A DNA stretch of 64,000 nt, taken from NCBI RefSeq assembly GCF_037963145.1, contig NZ_CP150144.1, forward strand, positions 1,922,001 through 1,986,000. The letters are read 5' to 3'. Positions 44,391 to 53,454 of the stretch are shown here, piece after piece. Below the pieces are notes generated by a model, which did not search any database, was not told the origin of the DNA, and saw nothing but the letters and a program-made list of their open reading frames with translations. The DNA comes from Oceanobacillus sp. FSL K6-2867. Lineage in GTDB: Bacteria; Bacillota; Bacilli; Bacillales; Amphibacillaceae. Both the position numbers and the translations under genes were made by a program. Numbering within the stretch: position 1 is the stretch's first letter; the number at the start of each line of letters is the position of its first letter.

Positions 44391-44753
44391 TTATTTAACT
44401 TCTACTTCAGCGCCAGCTTCTTCAAGTTTAGTTTTAACTTCTTCAGCTTCTTCTTTAGCTACGCCTTCTTTAATTGCTTTTGGCGCGTTATCAACTAGGT
44501 CTTTTGCGTCTTTAAGACCAAGACCAGTGATTTCACGAACAGCTTTTACTACTTTGATTTTTGATGCTCCAGCACTTGTAAGTACTACATCAAATTCAGT
44601 TTGCTCTTCAGCAGCAGCTCCACCAGCAGCACCAGCAGCAGCTACAGGTGCAGCAGCAGTTACTCCAAATTCTTCTTCAATCGCTTTAACAAGATCGTTT
44701 AATTCTAAAACGGACATTTCTTTGATTGCGCCAATCATTTCTTCTTTAGTCAT
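44391..44753 (-). CDS. rplL: 50S ribosomal protein L7/L12
   Basis: L7/L12 forms the flexible stalk that recruits translation factors. The 120 residues have the N-terminal dimerisation domain, an Ala/Gly-rich hinge ([14 protein letters not shown]) and the C-terminal domain with [20 protein letters not shown]. It is co-transcribed with rplJ and ends at a strong terminator. Confidence 0.98.
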   Translation of the reverse strand: MTKEEMIGAIKEMSVLELNDLVKAIEEEFGVTAAAPVAAAGAAGGAAAEEQTEFDVVLTSAGASKIKVVKAVREITGLGLKDAKDLVDNAPKAIKEGVAKEEAEEVKTKLEEAGAEVEVK

Positions 44754-44810
44754 GATATATTTTCCTCCTAATATTTTTAATTTAATAATATATTTAACGT
44801 CAGGCGATTA

Positions 44811-45311
44811 TTATGCGCCTTGTTCTTCTTTTTGTTCTGCAATTGCTTTTGTAACGTAAGCAAAGTTACGGATAGGTGCTTGAAGCACGCTAAGCAGCAT
44901 AGATACCATACCTTCGTAGTTTGGAAGCTCAGCAAGCTCTTTAATTTGATCAAGGCTAGCAACATTACCTTCGATAACGCCACCTTTGATTTCTAATGCC
45001 TCATGCTCTTTCATGAAGTTGTTAAGAATTCTTGCTGGCGCTACTACATCATCGTTACTGAAAGCGATCGCTGTTGGTCCCACCAACACATCGTTCAATC
45101 CTGTAAGCTCTGCCGCTTCGACAGCACGACGAGTCATTGTGTTTTTGTACACTTTAAACTCAATTCCCGCATCGCGTAGCTCTTTACGTAATGCTGTAAC
45201 TTCTGCCACATCAAGTCCACGGTAGTCAACTACTATTGAAGTTTGACTAGCACGGAATTTTTCAGTGATTTCATCAACTAATTGTTTCTTTTGTTCAATT
45301 ACTGCAGACAT
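44811..45311 (-). CDS. rplJ: 50S ribosomal protein L10
   Basis: L10 anchors the L7/L12 stalk to 23S rRNA and autoregulates its operon. Starting at [15 protein letters not shown] behind GGAGGTGG it has 166 residues, as in Bacillus. The N-terminal rRNA-binding domain and the C-terminal helix that holds L12 dimers are complete. A promoter and an L10 leader precede it. Confidence 0.97.
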   Translation of the reverse strand: MSAVIEQKKQLVDEITEKFRASQTSIVVDYRGLDVAEVTALRKELRDAGIEFKVYKNTMTRRAVEAAELTGLNDVLVGPTAIAFSNDDVVAPARILNNFMKEHEALEIKGGVIEGNVASLDQIKELAELPNYEGMVSMLLSVLQAPIRNFAYVTKAIAEQKEEQGA

Positions 45312-45518
45312 TGTTCCACCTCCTATTATCATTTCTATATCATTACACCGCTGAGATATATAAGAAAAGCTCCCACGCAGACATGGGAGCTTAATATAAC
45401 AAATGGATATCAACAAGGATTAACTCATCTGTTTATAAACAAACCTCGGCAGGATATTAAGCGGAAAACCGCACCTACTGTCTACGGTATAACATATTCG
45501 TTTTTTATGACGCAATTT
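45312..45518 (-). ncRNA. L10 leader RNA (autoregulatory leader of rplJL)
   Basis: The transcribed leader contains AATATCCTGCCGAGG, the conserved core I associate with the Firmicutes L10 leader, which binds L10(L12)4. It ends in a hairpin AGCTCCCA/TGGGAGCT (45368-45391) followed by TTTTCTT on the minus strand, a likely transcription attenuator 55 bp before rplJ. Confidence 0.8.
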
Positions 45519-45547
45519 AGTATACCGGAACATTGCGACAAAGTCAA
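45519..45547 (-). promoter_or_regulatory. rplJL promoter
   Basis: TTGACT and TATACT are separated by exactly 17 bp just after the rplA stop. It would transcribe the L10 leader and rplJ-rplL. Confidence 0.85.
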
Positions 45548-45554
45548 CACCTAA

Positions 45555-46247
45555 TTAACGATAATCAGATACGTCAACTTTAATTCCAGGTCCCATTGTA
45601 GAAGCGATTGAAACATTCTTCATGTACGTACCTTTAGCAGCTTGTGGTTTTACTTTTACAAGTTGCTCTGTAAGTGCTACGAAGTTTTCAATCAATTTTT
45701 CATCTTCAAATGAAATTTTTCCAATTGGAACATGGATGTTTGCAGATTTATCTACACGGTATTCTACTTTACCAGCTTTAATATCTTTAACAGCTTTTTC
45801 CACTTCGAAAGTAACTGTTCCTGTTTTAGGATTTGGCATTAAGCCTTTTGGTCCTAACACACGTCCAAGCTTACCTACTTCAGCCATCATGTCAGGAGTC
45901 GCTACGATAACATCGAATTCAAACCAGCCTTTGTTGATTTTCTCGATGAATTCTGCATCTCCTACATAATCTGCTCCTGCAGCTTCTGCTTCTTTTGCTT
46001 TTTCACCTTTAGCGAATACTAGCACGCGTTGTGTTTTACCAGTTCCATGCGGCAATACCATCGCTCCGCGGATTTGCTGATCTGCTTTCTTTGGATCAAC
46101 TCCAAGACGGAATGCAGCTTCAACTGTTTCATCAAAGTTTGCTTTAGCAGTTTGTTTCGCTAACGCAACAGCTTCTTTAATTTCATACGTTTTTGAACGA
46201 TCAACAAGCTTCACAGCTTCTTGATACTTCTTACCTGTTTTTGCCAT
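45555..46247 (-). CDS. rplA: 50S ribosomal protein L1
   Basis: L1 forms the mobile stalk that guides deacylated tRNA out of the E site. The 230 residues contain [18 protein letters not shown] and the family signature near [21 protein letters not shown]. It lies 242 bp after rplK, separated by two attenuator-like hairpins. Confidence 0.98.
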   Translation of the reverse strand: MAKTGKKYQEAVKLVDRSKTYEIKEAVALAKQTAKANFDETVEAAFRLGVDPKKADQQIRGAMVLPHGTGKTQRVLVFAKGEKAKEAEAAGADYVGDAEFIEKINKGWFEFDVIVATPDMMAEVGKLGRVLGPKGLMPNPKTGTVTFEVEKAVKDIKAGKVEYRVDKSANIHVPIGKISFEDEKLIENFVALTEQLVKVKPQAAKGTYMKNVSIASTMGPGIKVDVSDYR

Positions 46248-46320
46248 TTTATTTCCTCCTCTATTGTGGTTATAACGGTAATACCTCCCACTTATAAAAG
46301 CACACGGCTTTTATAAAGCA

Positions 46321-46390
46321 TGTAACGAACCTGAAAAACAGGTCCATTACATCCACGAAAAAGGTTGCGAATGGTCAGCCAACCGCAACC
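46321..46390 (-). promoter_or_regulatory. Two hairpins with T-run between rplK and rplA
   Basis: On the minus strand GGTTGCG/CGCAACC (46363-46390) is followed by TTTTTCG, a terminator-like arrangement. A second stem, TGTAATGGACCTG with CAGGTTCGTTACA (46321-46351), follows at once. The set may attenuate rplA relative to rplK, or include an L1 binding site. Confidence 0.6.
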
Positions 46391-46489
46391 TATACCGTAT
46401 TAGAACACTTGGCAATCGCCAAGGATTAGGCGAATGCCTTAGCCCGCCTTATGCAGATAGAAAGGTTTATACTTTTCTATTTGCGAGAA

Positions 46490-46915
46490 TTAATCTTCAA
46501 TAACAATTCCCATGCTTCGTGCAGTACCTTCAACCATACGCATTGCCGCTTCAACATCAGCTGCGTTTAAATCAGGCATTTTAGATTCCGCAATTTCTTT
46601 TACTTGATCGCGTTTCAATGTAGCGACTTTATTCTTGTTAGGCTCACCAGAACCAGAGTCAAGCCCTGCTGCTTTTTTCAAAAGAACAGCTGCTGGTGGA
46701 GTCTTAGTAATAAATGTAAATGAACGGTCTTCAAATACCGTAATTTCAACAGGAATAATTAAACCCGCTTGATCTTGTGTACGAGCATTGAATTCTTTAC
46801 AGAATCCCATGATATTAACACCTGCTTGACCTAGTGCCGGTCCTACTGGCGGTGCTGGGTTTGCTTTACCAGCCGGGATTTGCAATTTTACTAACTTGAT
46901 TACTTTTTTAGCCAC
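46490..46915 (-). CDS. rplK: 50S ribosomal protein L11
   Basis: L11 forms the GTPase-associated base and is needed for the RelA stringent response. Starting at a GTG after AAGGAGGTG ([16 protein letters not shown]) it has 141 residues, as in Bacillus. The N-terminal [17 protein letters not shown] proline-rich switch and the C-terminal rRNA-binding domain are complete. Confidence 0.97.
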   Translation of the reverse strand: MAKKVIKLVKLQIPAGKANPAPPVGPALGQAGVNIMGFCKEFNARTQDQAGLIIPVEITVFEDRSFTFITKTPPAAVLLKKAAGLDSGSGEPNKNKVATLKRDQVKEIAESKMPDLNAADVEAAMRMVEGTARSMGIVIED

Positions 46916-47026
46916 GAGACACACCTCCTTAAAGTCCGTGATGTGGTAATAGGGTCCTATGATTGTATTGGAATACCCTCCCACTCCATTTATCAACACC
47001 CTGACCAGGGCATAAATAACAAAAAA

Positions 47027-47055
47027 ATTTTAGCATGAAATGCTAAATAATGCAA
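47027..47055 (-). promoter_or_regulatory. rplK promoter
   Basis: TTGCAT and TAAAAT are separated by 17 bp just after the nusG stop. The leader of about 100 bases contains a CCCTG/CAGGG palindrome. Confidence 0.75.
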
Positions 47056-47087
47056 GGTTTTGTTGCCTCTTTTTTTAGAAATTCATT

Positions 47088-47624
47088 TTAAGACAGCTTT
47101 TCAACTTGCGAGAAATCCAATTCAACAGGTGTTTCTCTCCCAAACATATTAACATGAACTTTTAGTTTTTGCTTGTCCATATCAATGTGCTCAATTGATC
47201 CTGTAAAATCGGTGAACGGACCATCAGCAACACGTACATTTTCTTTGATTTCAAAATCAACCTGTACAGTCGGTTCCGATACTCCCATACGTTTCAGCAC
47301 AACATCAATTTCATCCGGCAGTAATGGTGTCGGTTTTGCACCATGACCACTAGACCCGACAAAGCCAGTAACTCCAGGTGTGTTTCTCACAACATACCAG
47401 GAATCATCTGTCATAATCATTTCTGTTAAGACATAACCAGGGAATGATTTCTTTTTCATGACTTTCTTTTTGCCGTTTTTAATCTCGGTTTCCTCATCTT
47501 CCGGGACAATCACACGGAAAATTTTATCTTCCATTCCCATTGTTTCTACACGTTTTTCCAAGTTCATCTTTACTTTATTCTCGTAACCGGAATACGTATG
47601 AACTACATACCAATTCTTCTCCAT
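47088..47624 (-). CDS. nusG: Transcription elongation/antitermination factor NusG
   Basis: NusG binds RNA polymerase through its NGN domain (about 1-115; NWYVVHTYSGYENKVK) and has a C-terminal KOW domain (about 125-178; RVADGPFTDFTGSIEHID). In Bacillus it stimulates pausing. The 178-residue protein is normal length. It follows secE after 147 bp that include a terminator-like hairpin. Confidence 0.97.
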   Translation of the reverse strand: MEKNWYVVHTYSGYENKVKMNLEKRVETMGMEDKIFRVIVPEDEETEIKNGKKKVMKKKSFPGYVLTEMIMTDDSWYVVRNTPGVTGFVGSSGHGAKPTPLLPDEIDVVLKRMGVSEPTVQVDFEIKENVRVADGPFTDFTGSIEHIDMDKQKLKVHVNMFGRETPVELDFSQVEKLS

Positions 47625-47701
47625 TTAAACAGGACTCCCTCCCTTTACAGCAGTTTAATTTATAATTTCATCACGAAACGTCTGCCTTTTCACCAATTTA
47701 A

Positions 47702-47722
47702 AAAACCCGCTTTGACCGGGCT
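47702..47722 (-). terminator. Terminator-like hairpin between secE and nusG
   Basis: The minus strand reads AAGCCCG, a 7-base loop, CGGGTTT and further T. It would cut transcription before nusG unless read through, so it may act as an attenuator. Confidence 0.65.
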
Positions 47723-47771
47723 TTTAAAAGGGAATATTATTTTTCATTATAGCATAATTAAACATATTTAT

Positions 47772-47939
47772 TCAAAATAAGTTTAAAACTTGAGAAATAC
47801 CTAAGTCAACAATAAAGAAGAATAGCGCTACAAATGCTACCGTTGAAATAACGATAATCGTATAGTTGGTTAACTCCTTACCTTTAGGCCAGCTAACTTT
47901 TTTCATTTCTCTAGATACATCTTTAAAGAATTTGAACAT
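47772..47939 (-). CDS. secE: Preprotein translocase subunit SecE
   Basis: This is the single-span SecE of Gram-positive bacteria that clamps SecY. From the ATG giving MFKFFKDVSREMKKVSWPKG (behind GGGGGG) it has 55 residues, with an amphipathic helix containing the conserved KKVSWP and one membrane helix (about 25-50). A TTG five codons upstream is too near the site. Confidence 0.96.
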   Translation of the reverse strand: MFKFFKDVSREMKKVSWPKGKELTNYTIIVISTVAFVALFFFIVDLGISQVLNLF

Positions 47940-47976
47940 GCTTGTACCCCCCAAAAACTCCGCCTAAAATGCGCAC

Positions 47977-48126
47977 TTACTTCGTTTCACGATGCAATGT
48001 ATGTTGCCCACATGTTTTGCAAAATTTGCGTACTTCTAATCTCGTAGCCTTAGTGGATACATTCTTATTCGTTGTATAATTTCTGCTTGAACAAATTGCA
48101 CACGCTAACGTGATTTTATTACTCAT
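47977..48126 (-). CDS. rpmGB: 50S ribosomal protein L33 (zinc form)
   Basis: This is a 49-residue L33 with the two zinc pairs CAIC and CKTC, beginning [17 protein letters not shown] and ending HTLHRETK. It lies 37 bp before secE. The ribosome binding site is a GGGGTG. A promoter with TTGACA lies just upstream. Confidence 0.95.
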   Translation of the reverse strand: MSNKITLACAICSSRNYTTNKNVSTKATRLEVRKFCKTCGQHTLHRETK

Positions 48127-48165
48127 CTATTTCACCCCGCAAATAGGGTATTTTCCTTTTCTTCT

Positions 48166-48195
48166 AATTTAGCACGTATTGCCATAACGTGTCAA
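48166..48195 (-). promoter_or_regulatory. rpmGB-secE-nusG promoter
   Basis: A perfect TTGACA and TAAATT are 18 bp apart, about 40 bp before rpmGB. Confidence 0.7.
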
Positions 48196-48293
48196 CGTCT
48201 CGACAAAGCGCGAGCCAAATAACAACAAAAGGTAAACCAAAAAATTGGGCACGTTGAGTTTTTGTTATTCTTCCAATCTATATACTAGAATAA

Positions 48294-48941
48294 TTATGTG
48301 GTTTCAGAAGCATCCATCAGTTGTTCGAGCTTCCGCTTTACCCGTTGCAGGGCATTGTCAATCGATTTCACATGTCGCTTTAACTCAATTGATATTTCCT
48401 GGTAAGACCTCCCATCCAAATACAAATGGAGCACTTGCCTTTCCAACTCGCTTAATAATTCGGATAATTTAGTTTCCATATCTCCGAAGTTTTCTCGGTT
48501 AATGAGAAGCTCTTGAGGATCAATCTCTTTCGATCCTGCAATTACATCCAACAACGTGCGATCTGATTCTTCATCATAGATTGGCTTATCGAGGGAAACA
48601 TAGGAGTTAAGTGGAATATGCTTCTGTCTTGTCGCTGTTTTAATGGCAGTGATAATCTGGCGCGTCACACAAAGCTCGGCAAATGCTTTAAATGAAGATA
48701 GCTTGTCCCCATTATAATCACGAATTGCCTTATATAAACCAATCATTCCTTCTTGAATAATATCCTCTTTATCCGCACCGATTAAAAAATACGTTCGCGC
48801 TTTTGCCCGGACAAAATTAATGTACCTGTGTATTAATAAATCCAGCGCTCGACTATCGCCTTGCCGAACAAGCTGCAGCAAATCGTCATCTTCAAGCTTA
48901 CTGATACTTCGATTGTCTTTTACTATTTGCTCGACACTCAT
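48294..48941 (-). CDS. sigH: RNA polymerase sigma factor SigH
   Basis: SigH (sigma-30) drives transition-state and early sporulation genes. The 215-residue protein has region 2 (DLIHRYINFVRAKARTYFL, DIIQEGMIGLYKAIRDY) and region 4 with the helix-turn-helix (GRSYQEISIELKRHVKSIDNALQRVK). The start is an ATG behind CAGGAGG. It is at the standard place between rae1 and rpmGB and has its own promoter. Confidence 0.96.
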   Translation of the reverse strand: MSVEQIVKDNRSISKLEDDDLLQLVRQGDSRALDLLIHRYINFVRAKARTYFLIGADKEDIIQEGMIGLYKAIRDYNGDKLSSFKAFAELCVTRQIITAIKTATRQKHIPLNSYVSLDKPIYDEESDRTLLDVIAGSKEIDPQELLINRENFGDMETKLSELLSELERQVLHLYLDGRSYQEISIELKRHVKSIDNALQRVKRKLEQLMDASETT

Positions 48942-48982
48942 CAAGATTGCCTCCTGACTATCTCTGTTGTCACTTAGGAATT

Positions 48983-49012
48983 AGTATACAGTACTCGTTT
49001 CAGAACCGTCAA
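48983..49012 (-). promoter_or_regulatory. sigH promoter
   Basis: TTGACG and TATACT, with TG directly before the -10, are 18 bp apart. This looks like a sigma-A promoter; in B. subtilis sigH is repressed by AbrB, but I see no defined operator here. Confidence 0.7.
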
Positions 49013-49074
49013 CATGCATAAGAAGCGGTTACATGCAAAATATGTCGAAATAGCACAAAAGTCAAACTTTTATG

Positions 49075-49584
49075 CTATATTTCTCCTCTTCTCATCTTTT
49101 CAAACTTCCGAAGGATATCTTCGTCCAGATTAATTTTTGATTGTGGCTGCATTTTTTTATGAATTTCAATGCTGACTTCAATTTCTCTTTCAATATCCTG
49201 CATTTCGATAAATAACTCCCTAGCAGATTTACGAAGTGCCCCTTGTCCGAAAATCGTACGCTGCTCCGCATAATCAGATGTGGCTACATATACTTGTGTT
49301 TTCACGTTTTTTACTTTCCTAACAAGCTTTTCGATACATTCGTCAGCTGTTTCTTTTTCCTTTGTATAAATAACCTCAACTTTATATTGCTTTAGTTTAC
49401 TTGAAATCCCTTTAACATAATACGCATCAAATACGATAATGACACGATGGCCTGAATACGCTTGGTATTCAGCCATCCGTTCAACCAGACGGTCGCGAGC
49501 TTGTCCGATTTCCTTCTCCTTTAGTTGCTGCAGCTCTTCCCATGCACCAATAATGTTATAGCCATCTACAATAAGAACGACCAT
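49075..49584 (-). CDS. rae1: Ribosome-associated endoribonuclease Rae1 (YacP, NYN domain)
   Basis: Rae1 enters the ribosomal A site and cuts certain mRNAs during translation in B. subtilis. The 169-residue protein has the NYN/PIN-like acidic site: VDGYNII (Asp7, Asn10), VIIVFDAYY and ATSDYAEQ. It begins immediately after the rlmB stop, so the two are coupled. Confidence 0.93.
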   Translation of the reverse strand: MVVLIVDGYNIIGAWEELQQLKEKEIGQARDRLVERMAEYQAYSGHRVIIVFDAYYVKGISSKLKQYKVEVIYTKEKETADECIEKLVRKVKNVKTQVYVATSDYAEQRTIFGQGALRKSARELFIEMQDIEREIEVSIEIHKKMQPQSKINLDEDILRKFEKMRRGEI

Positions 49585-50331
49585 TTAAACATCACCCATT
49601 GGATGTCTTTTACGATATACTTCATAGAGAAGCAAACTGCAGGCAACTGAAGCGTTCAAAGAAGAAACTTCCCCCTTCATTGGCAAACTTACTGTCCAGT
49701 CACACTTTTTGCGAACCAGTCGGCTAATGCCCTTTCCTTCATTGCCAATTACGAGCGCGATTGGTAAAGCCCCGTCCAACTTGCGGTAGTCCTCCGTTGC
49801 CTCTGCCTCTGTTCCAACAACCCATACCTGTCTTTCTTTTAATTCATCAATTGTATTGGCGATATTCGTTACACGTGCTACCGGAATATGCTCCATCGCT
49901 CCTGCAGCAGTTTTCGCAACAGTTGCGGTTAAGCCTACCGAACGACGCTTTGGAATTATGACTCCATGCGCTCCCGTGGCATCTGCAGTACGTAAAATAG
50001 ACCCTAAATTATGTGGATCCTCTAGTTCATCCAAAATGATGAAGAATGGATCTTCACTTCTTTCCTCTGCCCGTTGAAATAAATCATCAATTGATGCATA
50101 TTGATAGGATGCAACATATGCAACCACACCCTGATGATTGCCAGAATCAAGTTGTTCAAGCTTCGATTTTGGTACCCGTTGGACAATCGTTCCAGCTTCT
50201 CTCGCCATTTGTTGTAATTTCTTTTGCACAGTCGGATTTAACTGCTCTGAAATAACCACTTTATTAACAGAACGGCCGGACTTCAATGCTTCCATCACTG
50301 GATTTTTGCCAATAATTAATTCCTGATCCAT
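49585..50331 (-). CDS. rlmB: 23S rRNA/tRNA 2'-O-methyltransferase RlmB (TrmH family)
   Basis: This SPOUT methyltransferase modifies a ribose in 23S rRNA or tRNA. I start it at the ATG giving MDQELIIGKNPVMEALKSG (248 residues), eight bases after AAAGGAG. An N-terminal L30e-like substrate domain (about 1-75) precedes the SPOUT fold with motifs NLGSILRTADATG, ALVIGNEGKGIS and PMKGEVSSLNASVACSLLL. It starts 1 bp after mrnC. Confidence 0.95.
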   Translation of the reverse strand: MDQELIIGKNPVMEALKSGRSVNKVVISEQLNPTVQKKLQQMAREAGTIVQRVPKSKLEQLDSGNHQGVVAYVASYQYASIDDLFQRAEERSEDPFFIILDELEDPHNLGSILRTADATGAHGVIIPKRRSVGLTATVAKTAAGAMEHIPVARVTNIANTIDELKERQVWVVGTEAEATEDYRKLDGALPIALVIGNEGKGISRLVRKKCDWTVSLPMKGEVSSLNASVACSLLLYEVYRKRHPMGDV

Positions 50332-50332
50332 G

Positions 50333-50734
50333 TCATACACTCCTTTCTTCTACAAATTTAATTGCTGCCTCTAATAGTTCGCTTAGACGTGTTTCATTTC
50401 CAGATAAATAGTGATAGCCAATCAATGCTTCAAATGCCGTACTATAACGGTAGGTTTGTACACTCGTGTTTTTCGGTATAGAACCAGACTTAGCATTTCG
50501 GCCTCGTCCTACAACCGCCTTTTCTTCCTCACTTAAAAATCCCTCTTCGGCTGTCCAGTTTAGAATGACAGCCGCTTGAGATTTTCCAGAGACAAAGGAG
50601 ATCGCTTCTTGATGCAGCTGGTTCGGCTTTACAGTTCCTTTTTGAAGCAAATGCTCACGAACATGAGTCTCATATATAGCATCCCCCATATATGCAAGTG
50701 CTAAGCTTTTCAATTGTTTTGGGTCCAATTTCAT
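50333..50734 (-). CDS. mrnC: Mini-ribonuclease III MrnC
   Basis: Mini-III trims 23S rRNA ends in Bacillus and lacks the dsRNA-binding domain of RNase III. The 133-residue protein has the active-site segment [20 protein letters not shown] with its Asp and the second acidic stretch near [10 protein letters not shown]. It follows cysS by 2 bp, as in B. subtilis. Confidence 0.96.
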   Translation of the reverse strand: MKLDPKQLKSLALAYMGDAIYETHVREHLLQKGTVKPNQLHQEAISFVSGKSQAAVILNWTAEEGFLSEEEKAVVGRGRNAKSGSIPKNTSVQTYRYSTAFEALIGYHYLSGNETRLSELLEAAIKFVEERSV

Positions 50735-50736
50735 GA

Positions 50737-52137
50737 TTAGCCTCTTTTCCAGCGAACCCCTTGAGGTGTGTCTTCCAGTATGATATTTTTATCTTTTAAT
50801 AAATCTCTTATTTCATCTGCTCGAGCAAAATCGCGGTTTTTCCTTGCTTCATTCCGCTCCTCAATCAACGCTTCAATCGCTTCATCTAACAGTTCATCTG
50901 CTGTATCAAGACTAATCCCGAGTACATTCAGCAACTTCATAAGAACTTCTTGAAAGGCTTCAATTACCTTATTAGATGTTTGGTTGGATTGTAAATAAAC
51001 ATTTGCTTCTTTGGCTAAATCAAACAGAACAGAAATCGCATTCGCTGTATTGAAATCATCATCCATTTCTACTTCAAAACGATGCTTCATTTCCGCTATT
51101 TTTGCTAACCATTCCTCAGTATCATCTACTAGATTCATACTCATCTGCTTGCGGTGCTCCAGGTTTTCATATGCCGTTTTAATTCGCTCATAGCTGTTTT
51201 TCGCACTTTCCAAAAGTTCCTCGGTGAAATTAATTGGGTTACGATAATGCACACTCAGCATAAAGAAACGCAGCACCTCAGGGTCATGCTTTGCAATTAA
51301 ATCTCTGGTCAAAACAAAATTCCCGAGTGATTTCGACATTTTTTCATTATTAATATTTATATACCCATTATGCATCCAATAATTCGCGAATGTATGACCT
51401 GTCATTGCTTCAGACTGAGCAATTTCATTTTCATGATGCGGGAAAGTTAAATCTTGTCCCCCGGCATGAATATCAATTGTGTCCCCAAGATATTTTTTAG
51501 CCATTGCCGAGCACTCAATATGCCAGCCCGGTCGACCTTTCCCCCATGGAGAATCCCAAGCAATTTCTTCAGCCTTTGCCTTTTTCCATAATGCAAAATC
51601 AAGTGGGTCACCCTTTTTCTCACCAACTTGAATCCGCGCCCCTGAACGAAGCTCATCAATTGATTGGTGGGATAGTTTGCCATATCCATCAAACGCTCTT
51701 GGTTTAAAATAGACATCTCCACCAGCTTCATAGGCATATCCCTTTTGAACAAGTACATCGATAAAATTAATAATATCCTCCATCGTTTCCATAACACGTG
51801 GATTATGTGTTGCTTCTTTCACACCTAATGCTCCAACATCCTCTAAATAGGCCTGAATAAATTTATTTGCAATCTGAGGAACTTCCTCTCCTAATTCATT
51901 TGCTGTTTTGATTATTTTATCATCAACATCGGTGAAATTTAATACATAATTCACTTGATATCCTTTGTGTTCAAAGTACCTTCGTACCGTATCAAAAACA
52001 ATAGCCGGACGTGCATTACCGATATGAATATAGTTATATACAGTCGGTCCGCACACATACATACGAACTTTTCCTTCTTCTATTGGCGTGAATTCTTCCT
52101 TCTTGCGCGTTAATGTATTATATAACTTAATCGACAT
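50737..52137 (-). CDS. cysS: Cysteinyl-tRNA synthetase
   Basis: CysS charges tRNA-Cys. The 466-residue class I enzyme has [16 protein letters not shown] (HIGN form of HIGH and a zinc Cys), the [10 protein letters not shown] zinc segment and KMSKSLGNF. It overlaps cysE by 11 bases and is regulated with it by the upstream cysteine T-box. Confidence 0.98.
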   Translation of the reverse strand: MSIKLYNTLTRKKEEFTPIEEGKVRMYVCGPTVYNYIHIGNARPAIVFDTVRRYFEHKGYQVNYVLNFTDVDDKIIKTANELGEEVPQIANKFIQAYLEDVGALGVKEATHNPRVMETMEDIINFIDVLVQKGYAYEAGGDVYFKPRAFDGYGKLSHQSIDELRSGARIQVGEKKGDPLDFALWKKAKAEEIAWDSPWGKGRPGWHIECSAMAKKYLGDTIDIHAGGQDLTFPHHENEIAQSEAMTGHTFANYWMHNGYININNEKMSKSLGNFVLTRDLIAKHDPEVLRFFMLSVHYRNPINFTEELLESAKNSYERIKTAYENLEHRKQMSMNLVDDTEEWLAKIAEMKHRFEVEMDDDFNTANAISVLFDLAKEANVYLQSNQTSNKVIEAFQEVLMKLLNVLGISLDTADELLDEAIEALIEERNEARKNRDFARADEIRDLLKDKNIILEDTPQGVRWKRG

Positions 52138-52792
52138 ACTGCTTTACACTCCCTTGTTTCAATTTAGCAATTTCAGCCTTCAGTTCATCAATCTGGACCT
52201 GCATTTGTTCACAACGATCATCTACAGGGTCAGGAATTTTATGATGGTCCAGATCCCTTCTTACTCTTTTTCCATTCTGTATAACAACTTTCCCAGGAAC
52301 TCCAACTACCGTAGAATGGTCTGGCACATCCTTTAATACAACAGATCCGCCTCCAACCTTCGAGTTTTCACCGATTGTTATAGCTCCTAGCACCTTTGCT
52401 CCTGTTGAAATGAGCGCATTGTCTTTGACTGTTGGATGGCGTTTTCCTCTCTCTTTACCTGTACCGCCTAGTGTTACTCCTTGAAATATAGTAACATTAT
52501 CTCCTATTTCACATGTTTCCCCAATTACTACCCCCATACCATGGTCGATAAAAAGACGCCGCCCGATCTTTGCCCCCGGGTGAATCTCAATGCCAGTAAA
52601 GAAGCGGCTAATTTGAGAAATGACACGTGCAATAAAGAAAAATCTTCTTTTGAAAAAACGATGTGCAATCCGATGTGCCCATACTGCATGAAGACCAGAA
52701 TACGTTAGCATCACTTCAATATACGTACGTGCAGCAGGATCCTGTTCAAACACAACATCCATATCTTCCTTCATTGTTTTGAAAACCCTCAT
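52127..52792 (-). CDS. cysE: Serine O-acetyltransferase
   Basis: CysE makes O-acetylserine, the first committed step of cysteine synthesis. The 221-residue protein has an N-terminal helical domain and a left-handed beta-helix of hexapeptide repeats (from about [22 protein letters not shown]), with the active-site His in FIDHG. It starts behind AAAGGAGG and is the first gene after the T-box. Confidence 0.97.
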   Translation of the reverse strand: MRVFKTMKEDMDVVFEQDPAARTYIEVMLTYSGLHAVWAHRIAHRFFKRRFFFIARVISQISRFFTGIEIHPGAKIGRRLFIDHGMGVVIGETCEIGDNVTIFQGVTLGGTGKERGKRHPTVKDNALISTGAKVLGAITIGENSKVGGGSVVLKDVPDHSTVVGVPGKVVIQNGKRVRRDLDHHKIPDPVDDRCEQMQVQIDELKAEIAKLKQGSVKQYVD

Positions 52793-52925
52793 GTGCCTTC
52801 CTCCTTTATAGTTCTAAATTTGGCATCCATAAAAGTGATTCTTAAACGGAGCTCTTTGCTTTAATAGAATCCTTTTTACTTTGGAACACAGCTCCTGAAC
52901 GATGCCTTAGCCTCCCTTTTTTGCC

Positions 52926-53170
52926 AAAATAAAAGCGTCCCTGTGTAATTCATACACAGAGACGCTGGATTAGCGCGGTTCCACTCTGTTTGAAGGGACA
53001 TCCCCTTCCAACTTGTGCTCTCGTAACGGGAGAGAACCGCTGTCATGTACTAGAGGTGATATTACTCGTTTTCCATAACAGACTCCAAGGGGCACTTCAG
53101 AAACGATGCTCAAAATCACTCACAGCCTAAGGTGATTCTCTCTGAATAAGCAGCTCAATTCTTACTTTCC
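52926..53170 (-). ncRNA. Cysteine T-box riboswitch upstream of cysE-cysS
   Basis: The T-box sequence AGAGTGGAACCGCG is at complement 52974-52987. Upstream, stem I carries the AGAGAG and GA-rich segments and a specifier TGC (Cys) at complement 53092-53094. The terminator is a near-perfect hairpin (GCGTCTCTGTGT with its complement, 52935-52965) followed by TTTTATTTT. Uncharged tRNA-Cys should open the terminator and switch on cysE-cysS. Confidence 0.95.
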
Positions 53171-53196
53171 CTTTTCAACGTTCATTTATTAAAGGA

Positions 53197-53406
53197 TGTT
53201 CAAAAAGTCCGGTGAAAATGACACATCGAGAACAGATGACCTTCGACTAACTTCCGACACGTCCTGTGTCGAACGTCGAAGTCACCACATCCTGTGGAAG
53301 CTCGTTGGCTTGCTTTTCCGCTCCTCACGTATTAATTGCATACGTTCTGGTACTCAAAGCTCTGCCGCCTCGAACTTCTCGGTCCTTTTCATCCTCCTTT
53401 TGAACA
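53197..53406. repeat. MITE-like palindromic repeat, complete copy
   Basis: The 210-bp element begins TGTTCAAAA and ends with the inverse TTTTGAACA. Inside are nested palindromes: CTTCGAC/GTCGAAG enclosing GACAC/GTGTC, then CCACA/TGTGG, then ACGTAT/ATACGT. It lies between gltX and the T-box and encodes nothing. Its ends match the degenerate copy at 24121-24300. The sequence resembles a repeat I remember from many Bacillaceae spacers. Confidence 0.85.
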
Positions 53407-53454
53407 CAAATTATTTAGTAATACTATATTATACAATCAGCAAAATGTGAACCA

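Noticed and set aside
53196..53450. Open frame through the MITE-like repeat
   Set aside because: It follows the palindromes and has no family features; it is incidental.
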